This document shows, one piece after another, positions 26,981 to 33,743 of a DNA stretch of 33,743 nt (positions within the stretch are counted from its first letter, which is position 1; each line of letters starts with the position of its first letter). A program made the translations under genes and the position numbers. The notes beneath the pieces were generated by a model. It was not told where the DNA came from, searched no databases, and saw nothing but the letters and a program-made list of their open reading frames with translations. Source of the DNA: Alphaproteobacteria bacterium (GTDB lineage Bacteria; Pseudomonadota; Alphaproteobacteria; SHWA01); the NCBI GenBank assembly GCA_009693995.1, contig SHWA01000012.1:1-33743 (forward strand). The letters run 5' to 3'.

Positions 26981-28138
26981 ATGGCTGCGCCCTTGGACCG
27001 GGTCGAGTGCGTGGTGGTCGGGGCCGGGGTCATCGGCCTCGCCACCGCGCGCGCCCTGGCCCAGGAGGGTCGCGAGGTCCTGGTGCTGGAGAAGGCGGAC
27101 GCCATCGGCACCGAGACCAGCTCGCGGTCCAACGATGTGATGCACTCCGGCATCTTCTACCGGGCCGGGGGACCGCAGGCCGTCCTCTCGGTGCGCGGTC
27201 AACGGCTGCTCTATGGGTATTGCGCCGAGCACGGTATTGCGTACCGGCGGGTCGGCAAGCTGGTGCTGGCGGTCTCGGCGGACGCCACCGACTGGCTGGC
27301 GGCGATGCTCGAAAACGGCCGCCGCAACGGCACCAAGGACCTGGAGTTGATCGGGCCGAACGCGGTGCGCGCCCTCGAGCCCGCCGTGCGCTGCCAGGGC
27401 GCGCTTTTCTCGCCGGCGAGCGGAATCATCGACAGCCATGCGCTGATGGTCGCCTATCGCGGCGATGCGGAGGCGGCGGGGGCGATGATCGCGCTCCGCA
27501 CCGAGATGACCGCCGCCTGGCGCGAGGGCAGGGGCTTCGTGGTCGAAGCGAAGGGCGCTGACGGCGCGGTGACCGAGATCGCGTGCGCGCGGCTGATCAA
27601 CGCGGCGGGCCCCTGGGCCGCAGGAATCGCCGGCCGCATCCGGGACATGCCCCCGGACCGCATTCCACGGGTGCATTTCGTGCAAGGGGCGTTCTTCAAG
27701 CTGGCCGGGCGCGCGCCGTTCGCTCGGCTGGTGGTGCCGGACCCCGGCGTCTGGGGCCGCGGCGGCATCTTCACCCTCGACCTCGGCGGAGAGGGCCGTT
27801 TCGGCCCCGACGTCGGCATGGTCGAGCGGATCGGCTACGATTTCGACCCCGCGCGGGTGACAGGCGTTTATCGGGCGGTCCGTAGTTATTGGCCGGACCT
27901 GAAGGATGGCGCCCTCCACCCGGACTATGCCGGAATCCAGCCCAAGCTGAACGGTCCGGGCAAGCCGCAGGCCGATTGGTTGTTCCAGGGCGAGGACCGG
28001 CACGGCGTCGCTGGACTGGTCAACCTGTTCGGGTTCGAGAGTCCGGGGATCACGGCGTCGCTCGCGATCGCCGAGGTGGTCGCCGGCATGCTGCGCGGCG
28101 AGGCGCCGCCGTTCGATTACGTCGCGCCGCTCGGCTGA
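26981..28138 (+). CDS. FAD-dependent oxidoreductase, L-2-hydroxyglutarate oxidase (LhgO)-like
   Basis: VECVVVGAGVIGLATARALAQEGREVLVLEKADAIGTETSSRSNDVMHSGIFY; RLINAAGPWAAGIA; LVNLFGFESPGITASLAIAEVV. Confidence 0.92.
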   Translation: MAAPLDRVECVVVGAGVIGLATARALAQEGREVLVLEKADAIGTETSSRSNDVMHSGIFYRAGGPQAVLSVRGQRLLYGYCAEHGIAYRRVGKLVLAVSADATDWLAAMLENGRRNGTKDLELIGPNAVRALEPAVRCQGALFSPASGIIDSHALMVAYRGDAEAAGAMIALRTEMTAAWREGRGFVVEAKGADGAVTEIACARLINAAGPWAAGIAGRIRDMPPDRIPRVHFVQGAFFKLAGRAPFARLVVPDPGVWGRGGIFTLDLGGEGRFGPDVGMVERIGYDFDPARVTGVYRAVRSYWPDLKDGALHPDYAGIQPKLNGPGKPQADWLFQGEDRHGVAGLVNLFGFESPGITASLAIAEVVAGMLRGEAPPFDYVAPLG

Positions 28139-28142
28139 GGCC

Positions 28143-29315
28143 TCAGGCGACCCGGTATTTCTTCACCACTGCCTCGTTCAGTTCGATGCCGAGGCCGGGC
28201 TTCTCGCCGATCTCGAGGTAGCCATCCTTGAACGACGTGATGGGCAATTCGCACAGGTCCCAGCGCAGCGGGTTGCGCTGCTCCTTGCTCCAGTCGCTCT
28301 GCATGTGCTCGTAGATCAGGAAGTTGGGCGCGGCGGTCGCCAGGTGCAGGCCGACCGTCATGGCCACCGCCGAGGACGATCCCGTATGCGGCGCGTAGGC
28401 GACGTGGAAGGCATGCGCCATGTCGGCGATCTTGTGCGCCTCGCTGATGCCACCGATGCGGCAGGCGCTCGGCTGCACGATGTCGATGGCGTCGCGCTTG
28501 AAGAAGGGCGCGATGTTGAAGCGGGTGAAGTCGCCCTCGCCGGTGGCGATGCGGATGTCGAGGTTCTGGCGCAGATATGCGTAGCCATCCACGTTCTCGG
28601 GCGAGAGCGGCTCCTCCAGCCAGTAGAAATTGAGCGCCTCGAGCGCCCGCCCGACCTGGAGCGCCGTCTTCACGTCGTCGCCATAGCCGCAATTCACGTC
28701 CGCGCTCAGCATGACGTCGTCGCCGGCGACCTTGCGCAGGGATTCGGCGAAGCGGATGTCCTCACGGCAGTCGTGCGGGTTCTTGCCCACCTTCATCTTC
28801 ATCGAGGTGAAGCCCATCTCCTTGTAGTGGGCGACCTCCTCCTTGAGGACCTCGAGCCCGCGGAAGCGGAGCGAGGAGGCGTAGCACCAGAGCCTGGGGT
28901 TGGTCTTGCCGCCGAGCAGGCGGTAGACCGGCAGGTCGACCGACTTGCCGAAGATGTCCCAGAGGGCGATGTCGATGCCGCTCATCGCCTCGATGTAGAA
29001 GCCCTTCACATGGCCGCGGTTGATCATCACCGACCAAAGGAGATCCCAGATCCCGGCGATGTCGCGCGGGTCGCGGCCGATCAGGAGCGGCTTCACCGCG
29101 TGCACGATGTCGCGGGTGGCGGTCGGGGCGAGGCGGACCATGCATTCGCCGACCCCCGAAATACCCTCGTCCGTGGTGATGCGCACGAGCGTGGTGCGAT
29201 ACTGGCCGAACACCACGCCGGCGACCTCGTCCGCGCGTGGGATGCTGATCGGGGCGGCGACCGGTTTATCCATCGGGACCGCGAGGGCGATGGCTTCAAC
29301 GTCGCGAATCTTCAT
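28143..29315 (-). CDS. Mandelate racemase/muconate lactonizing enzyme family protein
   Basis: Start MKIRDVEAIALAVPMDKPVAAP; SMKMKVGK (KxK), metal ligand contexts SADVNCGY, WLEEPLSPEN and IATGEGDF, and YAPHTGSS. Confidence 0.93.
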   Translation of the reverse strand: MKIRDVEAIALAVPMDKPVAAPISIPRADEVAGVVFGQYRTTLVRITTDEGISGVGECMVRLAPTATRDIVHAVKPLLIGRDPRDIAGIWDLLWSVMINRGHVKGFYIEAMSGIDIALWDIFGKSVDLPVYRLLGGKTNPRLWCYASSLRFRGLEVLKEEVAHYKEMGFTSMKMKVGKNPHDCREDIRFAESLRKVAGDDVMLSADVNCGYGDDVKTALQVGRALEALNFYWLEEPLSPENVDGYAYLRQNLDIRIATGEGDFTRFNIAPFFKRDAIDIVQPSACRIGGISEAHKIADMAHAFHVAYAPHTGSSSAVAMTVGLHLATAAPNFLIYEHMQSDWSKEQRNPLRWDLCELPITSFKDGYLEIGEKPGLGIELNEAVVKKYRVA

Positions 29316-29350
29316 GGGTGCGAACCTTGTTCTGTCCGGGTGCCTCGGCA

Positions 29351-29379
29351 TTGACGGGGGGGTAGCATAAGCGTATCAG
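29351..29379 (+). promoter_or_regulatory. Candidate sigma70-like promoter for the carboxyltransferase gene
   Basis: TTGACG-N17-TATCAG (5/6 and 4/6 consensus matches), in the divergent intergenic gap upstream of ATG 29496. Confidence 0.35.
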
Positions 29380-29495
29380 GTGGGCCGCAACAGCGTGCGA
29401 ATTGGCCTTCGCGCGCACCAAGTAGTGTTGTGTTTTTATTCGGCCTTGGGGCGGGCCCACGGGCGGTGCCGCCATCCCCGATGGAGCCCGAAGTA

Positions 29496-31076
29496 ATGAG
29501 TGTCGACGCCAAGGAACGCCCCCTGACCCCCGCCACGGAGCCCTTCGCCGAACCCCTCGCCGAGCTCGACCGCCAGCGGGCGCGCGCCCTGCAGATGGGA
29601 GGCGCCGAAAAGCTCGCCAAGCGCAAGGCCGAGGGCACTCTGAACGCGCGCGAACGGCTCGACCATCTGCTCGATGCCGGCACATTCAAGGAATCCGGCC
29701 TGCTGGCGCGCTCGGCCCGGCCGGAGGCGCGGGCCAAGACTCCGGCCGACGGCAAGGTCGCCGGCTTCGGCAAGATCGACGGTCGCTGGGTCGGTATCGT
29801 CTCCAACGATTTCACCGTGATGGGCGCCTCTTCGGCCGCCATCAACGGCAAGAAAATGAAGCACATCAAGGATGTGTCCACGCAGCGCGGGATGCCGCTG
29901 GTGTTCCTCGGGGAATCGACGGGCGCGCGCATGCCGGACCGCATGGGCGCCATCGGGCGCTCGATCCTCGGGCAGGACCGCTACGAGTATCGGCGCATGC
30001 GCGAGACACCCTGGGTCACGGCCCAGCTCGGCGACTGCTACGGCTCGTCCACCTGGTACGCGTGCATGGCCGACTATGTGGTGATGCGCAAGGGCGCGAC
30101 CATGGCGGTCGCCTCCAGCCGCGTCACGTCGCTGGCGATCAGCCAGCCGGTGGACAAGGAAGATCTCGGTGGCTGGAAGCTGCACACTGCCATAAGCGGT
30201 CTGGTCGACGTGGCGGTGGATACCGACCAGCAGGCTCTGGATCTGGCGAAAAAATTCCTGTCCTACCTGCCGAGCCATAGCAACCAAGCACCGCCGACCT
30301 ACCCGGTGCCGGAAGGCTCGGACGAGCCGATCAAGGACATCCTGAAATTGGTGCCGGAATCGCGCACCCAGGTCTACGACATGCGCCGGGTGATCAAGAC
30401 CATCGCGGACAAGGACAGCGTGTTCGAGCTCAAGCCAGGCTTTGGCCGCGCCGTCGTCACCGCGCTCGCGCGGCTCGATGGTCGCACGGTTGGCTTCATC
30501 GGCAACAACCCGATGTTCAAGGGCGGCGCGGTCGATCCCGACGGCTGCGCCAAGGTGACGGGTTTCCTGGTCCTCTGCGACAGCTTCAACATCCCGATCG
30601 TGATGCTGGTGGACGTGCCCGGATTTCTCATCGGCATCGAGGGCGAGCGGCGCGGCGCCCCTGGCAAGATCATCAATTGGATGAATGCGCTTGCGCTCTG
30701 CACCGTGCCGAAAATTTCGGTGATCCTGCGCAAGAGCTATGGTCAGGCCTATCTGAACATGGGCGGCGGGCGCAACTCGGACGAAGTGGCGCTCTGGCCG
30801 ACCGCCGATCTCGGCTTCATGGACCCGCGCACCGGCGTCAACGTGGTCTACGGCATCCGCGAGGAGGACGACCCCGCGCTCTTCAAGCAGAAGGTCGAGG
30901 AACTGTCGCGCGACACATCGGCCTGGGACCTGGCCGTGCTGTACGAGGCTCAAGAGGTGCTCGACCCGCGCGACACCCGGCAATATCTGATCGACATGAT
31001 CGAGGTGCACCGCCTGCGGATGACCAATTGCGTTGGCGAGCATCTCATGCGCACCTGGCCGACCAGCTTCGGTTGA
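29496..31076 (+). CDS. Acyl-CoA carboxyltransferase (carboxyl transferase domain, PccB/AccD5-like)
   Basis: Start MSVDAKERPLTPATEPFAEPLAELDRQRARALQMGGAEKLAKRKAEGTLNARERLDHLLD; GASSAAINGKKMKHIKD; PIVMLVDVPGFLIGIEGERRGAPGKIINW; RKSYGQAYLNMGGG. Confidence 0.94.
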   Translation: MSVDAKERPLTPATEPFAEPLAELDRQRARALQMGGAEKLAKRKAEGTLNARERLDHLLDAGTFKESGLLARSARPEARAKTPADGKVAGFGKIDGRWVGIVSNDFTVMGASSAAINGKKMKHIKDVSTQRGMPLVFLGESTGARMPDRMGAIGRSILGQDRYEYRRMRETPWVTAQLGDCYGSSTWYACMADYVVMRKGATMAVASSRVTSLAISQPVDKEDLGGWKLHTAISGLVDVAVDTDQQALDLAKKFLSYLPSHSNQAPPTYPVPEGSDEPIKDILKLVPESRTQVYDMRRVIKTIADKDSVFELKPGFGRAVVTALARLDGRTVGFIGNNPMFKGGAVDPDGCAKVTGFLVLCDSFNIPIVMLVDVPGFLIGIEGERRGAPGKIINWMNALALCTVPKISVILRKSYGQAYLNMGGGRNSDEVALWPTADLGFMDPRTGVNVVYGIREEDDPALFKQKVEELSRDTSAWDLAVLYEAQEVLDPRDTRQYLIDMIEVHRLRMTNCVGEHLMRTWPTSFG

Positions 31077-31103
31077 TTCGCAGTCGGCGGCTAACCCTTC
31101 ACC

Positions 31104-31155
31104 ATCCGGCAGAACCACCCCGCAGAACCATTCGGTAGAACCTTTCAGTAGAAAC
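31104..31155. repeat. Degenerate 13-bp tandem repeat, 4 units
   Basis: atccggcAGAACC | accccgcAGAACC | attcggtAGAACC | tttcagtAGAAAC; the AGAAMC cores start at 31111, 31124, 31137 and 31150, an exact 13-bp spacing. Confidence 0.8.
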
Positions 31156-31169
31156 GGAGCGTTGCGTAT

Positions 31170-31391
31170 ATGGCCGAGGTCAAGGTCGCGTCCGAAATCA
31201 CGGGATCGGTTTGGAAGATCGTCGCCAACATCGGTGACAAGGTTGTCGAGGAAGACACCCTCATCATCCTCGAATCCATGAAGATGGAGATTCCGATCCT
31301 GGCGCCGGAGGCCGGCACCGTGAAGGAAATCCGCGTCAAGGAAGGCGAACCCATCTCGGAGGGGGACGTGGCCGTCATCCTCGAGAAGTGA
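31170..31391 (+). CDS. Stand-alone biotin/lipoyl-type carboxyl carrier protein (73 aa)
   Basis: MAEVKVASEITGSVWKIVANIGDKVVEEDTLIILESMKMEIPILAPEAGTVKEIRVKEGEPISEGDVAVILEK; canonical ESMKMEIP biotinylation motif. Confidence 0.95.
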   Translation: MAEVKVASEITGSVWKIVANIGDKVVEEDTLIILESMKMEIPILAPEAGTVKEIRVKEGEPISEGDVAVILEK

Positions 31392-32110
31392 TGCGGCCGC
31401 GGGAGCTCCTGGCGGCGGCGCGCGCCCGGGGGCGGACAGCCCTCGACGAGCCGGCCGGCAAGCAGGTACTCACCGCCTATGGCATACCGGTGCCGCGGGC
31501 GCGGGTGGTGGTGAGCCCCGCCGAGGTGGCGGCGGCTTTTGACACGCTGACCCCGCCAGTCGTGGTCAAAGGCATCTCGCCCGACGTGATCCACAAGAGC
31601 GAGGCTGGCGCGGTCCGGCTCCGCATCACCAGCGCCGCGGCCGCGGTCGCGGCGGCGGAGGCGATTCTCCTGGCCATGGCCGCCCATACCGACCGGGTCG
31701 AGGGGTTCCTGGTCGAGGAGATGGCGGCGCCGGGGCAGGAGCTCGTGATCGGCGGCGTCATCGACCCGCAGTTCGGACCGCTGGTCATGCTCGGGCTCGG
31801 CGGCATCTTCGTCGAGGTCTTCGCCGACGTCGCCTTCCGCATCTGTCCGATCACGCCGCGCGATGCCGGGGAGATGCTGGACGAGCTGCGCGCGGCGCCG
31901 GTGCTCAAGGGCGCGCGCGGGCGGACACCCGTCCGGCGCGATTATCTGACCGACGTTCTGCTCAGGGTCGGCGGCGAGCGCGGGCTCCTCTGGGAGTTGC
32001 GCGATGAAATCGCCGAGCTGGACATCAATCCCCTCATCGTTTCGCCCCATGGGGCGGTCGCAGCCGATGCCCGGATGGTACTCGCGCGTACCGCGGCGGC
32101 GGCGGCATGA
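31388..32110 (+). CDS. Acyl-CoA synthetase (ADP-forming), ATP-grasp (beta) subunit
   Basis: GKQVLTAYGIPVPRARVVVSPAEVAAAFDTLTPPVVVKGISPDVIHKSEAGAVRLRI; LVEEMAAPGQELVIGGVIDPQFGPLVMLGLGGIFVEVFADVAFRICPIT. GTG at 31388 or ATG at 31391. Confidence 0.92.
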   Translation: MMRPRELLAAARARGRTALDEPAGKQVLTAYGIPVPRARVVVSPAEVAAAFDTLTPPVVVKGISPDVIHKSEAGAVRLRITSAAAAVAAAEAILLAMAAHTDRVEGFLVEEMAAPGQELVIGGVIDPQFGPLVMLGLGGIFVEVFADVAFRICPITPRDAGEMLDELRAAPVLKGARGRTPVRRDYLTDVLLRVGGERGLLWELRDEIAELDINPLIVSPHGAVAADARMVLARTAAAAA

Positions 32111-33591
32111 GCAGGGCAGGCGGCGGGCTGTCGCGCCCGGAGCAGGAGATTCGCGATTACTTCGCGCCGCTGTTCGCGCCGGCGACCATCGCCGTGGTCG
32201 GGGCATCCACCGCCGGCAACGGGCGCGGCAACGTGTTCATCGATCAGTTGCGCAAGTTCGGCTATGGCGGTGAGATCTACCCGATCCACCCCAAGGCGGC
32301 CGAGATCGACGGCCTCAAGGCCTATCCCGCGCTCGGCGCGACGCCGAAGTCGGTCGATTACGCCTATGTGGCGATCCCGGGCCCCTCGGTTCCCGCCGCC
32401 ATCGCCGCCGCCGCGGGCAGGGTGCGCTTCGCCCACATCCTCTCCTCCGGCTTCGCCGAGGTGCCCGCGGGGCGGGCGCTGCAGGAGGAACTGCTGCGGG
32501 CCGCGCGGGGCGCCGGGGTCCGCCTGCTCGGCCCGAACTGCAACGGTGCCTTCAGCCCGCGCGGCCGCCTCACGTTCATCTACCGCGGGGCGACCGATCC
32601 CGGGGCGGTCGGCATCGTCTCGCAGAGCGGCGGCCTCGGTGTCGACATCATCCGCCGCGGGCAGGAGCGGGGGCTGCGCTTCACGGGCGTGATGACGGTC
32701 GGAAATTCCGCCGATCTGGGTCCGGTCGATCTGCTGGAGTTCTACCTGGCCGACCCCGAGACCCGGGTGATCGGCATGTACCTGGAGGGAATCGCGGGCG
32801 GCAGGCGGCTGTTCGACCTGCTGCGCTGGGCGCGGGGAAGGAAGCCGGTGGTGATCCTGAAGGGCGGCCGTACCATCCAAGGCACCCAGGCGGTCGTCTC
32901 CCACACCGGCGCGCTCGCCGGCGACGAGCGGGTGTGGACCGCGCTCAGCCGCCAGACCGGCGTGGTCCTGGTCAAGGATCTGGAGGAGCTGATCGACGCG
33001 ATCCTGGCGCTGCAAACGCTCACCGCCCGCGCCGATCGGCCGACGCGCAAGGTGGCGCTGTTCGGCAACGGCGGCGGCACCAGCGTGCTCGCGGTCGATG
33101 CCTTCGCCGAGCGCGGGCTCGACGTGGTGCCGTTCAGGCCCAAGACCCGGGCGGCGCTCGAGGCGCTCGACCTGCCGCCCGGAACCAGCGTCGCCAACCC
33201 GATCGACGCGCCCGTCGGCACCTTGCGCCAGGAGGATGGGCGCATCGCCGAGAAGATCATGGACATCGTCTATGGGATGGACGACCAGGACGCGTTCCTG
33301 ATGCACCTCAACCTGCCGGTGCTGCTCGACCACATCCGCACCGGCTCGAGCGTGGCCGCCAATCTGCTGGACGCGGCGGAGCGTGTGCGCCAGCGCAACC
33401 CGGACAAGGCCCAGTTCGTATTGGTGCTGCGCTCCGACGGCAGTCCTGAGATCGATGCGCGCAAGCGCGAATACCGGGAACAGGCGCGCCTGCGCGGCAT
33501 CCCGGTCTATGACGAGATGAGCGGGGCGGCGATCGGCCTCGCCGCACTCCGCAGCCATGCCGAGTTCTTGCGCCGGATCGCCGCCGACTAG
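32107..33591 (+). CDS. Acyl-CoA synthetase (ADP-forming), CoA-binding (alpha) subunit
   Basis: LFAPATIAVVGASTAGNGRGNVFIDQLRKFGYGGEIYPIHPKAAEIDGLKAYPAL; LLGPNCNGAFSPR; GIVSQSGGLGVDII; VVSHTGALAGDERVWTAL. ATGA overlap with the beta subunit. Confidence 0.94.
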   Translation: MSRAGGGLSRPEQEIRDYFAPLFAPATIAVVGASTAGNGRGNVFIDQLRKFGYGGEIYPIHPKAAEIDGLKAYPALGATPKSVDYAYVAIPGPSVPAAIAAAAGRVRFAHILSSGFAEVPAGRALQEELLRAARGAGVRLLGPNCNGAFSPRGRLTFIYRGATDPGAVGIVSQSGGLGVDIIRRGQERGLRFTGVMTVGNSADLGPVDLLEFYLADPETRVIGMYLEGIAGGRRLFDLLRWARGRKPVVILKGGRTIQGTQAVVSHTGALAGDERVWTALSRQTGVVLVKDLEELIDAILALQTLTARADRPTRKVALFGNGGGTSVLAVDAFAERGLDVVPFRPKTRAALEALDLPPGTSVANPIDAPVGTLRQEDGRIAEKIMDIVYGMDDQDAFLMHLNLPVLLDHIRTGSSVAANLLDAAERVRQRNPDKAQFVLVLRSDGSPEIDARKREYREQARLRGIPVYDEMSGAAIGLAALRSHAEFLRRIAAD

Positions 33592-33681
33592 AGTACTTCC
33601 CGGATTGATGGAATCGTAGGGGATTCCCAAAGGGTTTGAAATGTGATTCAAGCTGCTGGCTGGGGATGGAGGCCGGCATGC

Positions 33682-33743
33682 ATGGTGCGACCCTATTCCG
33701 AGGATTTACGGGAGCGTGTGGTTTGGGACGTCGAGGCCGGCGC
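33682..33743 (+). CDS. IS630-family transposase, N-terminal fragment truncated by the window end
   Basis: ATG GTG CGA CCC TAT TCC GAG GAT... = MVRPYSEDLRERVVWDVEAGA, resembling the typical IS630-type N-terminal helix-turn-helix (xRPYSxDLRERVV). Not in the supplied ORF track because of its length. Confidence 0.8.
   Translation, partial: MVRPYSEDLRERVVWDVEAG

Noticed and set aside
1-33743. CRISPR arrays, tRNA/rRNA genes, phage structural or toxin-antitoxin genes
   Set aside because: No regularly spaced direct repeats of CRISPR size, no tRNA-like cloverleaf or rRNA sequence recognised, and no phage or TA families among the ORFs on reading through; a tRNAscan/Infernal run would be needed to exclude small RNAs.

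Overview
GC-rich 33.7 kb window, probably alphaproteobacterial (inferred from composition and gene content). It is densely coded, with no rRNA, tRNA or CRISPR recognised. Left part, minus strand: a possible truncated N-terminus at the window edge, a WD40 protein and a COG0523/CobW metallochaperone with a His-rich loop. Next is a tightly packed nine-gene glycan operon transcribed from about 15443 down to 2484: UDP-glucuronate decarboxylase (UXS), GalE/UDP-xylose-4-epimerase-like enzyme, a GH-like + GT2 + membrane fusion, an MsbA/NdvA-like ABC exporter, three tandem paralogous glycosyltransferase-like proteins, a GT4 glycosyltransferase and a polysaccharide-deacetylase-like protein. Right part: catabolic genes (TcuA-like flavoprotein, SDR, LLM monooxygenase, sugar isomerase, GST, nitronate monooxygenase, LhgO-like oxidase, MR/MLE enolase). 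It also holds two separate biotin-dependent carboxyltransferase + carrier modules with no biotin carboxylase in the window, a split ADP-forming acyl-CoA synthetase, and an unusual methyltransferase/Ddl-like ATP-grasp fusion. The window ends at the start of an IS630-type transposase. Main points for follow-up: the glycan operon with its GH-GT2 fusion and triplicated GT-like family, the MTase-ATP-grasp fusion, a 4 x 13-bp degenerate tandem repeat between a carboxyltransferase and its carrier gene, and several intergenic dyads.
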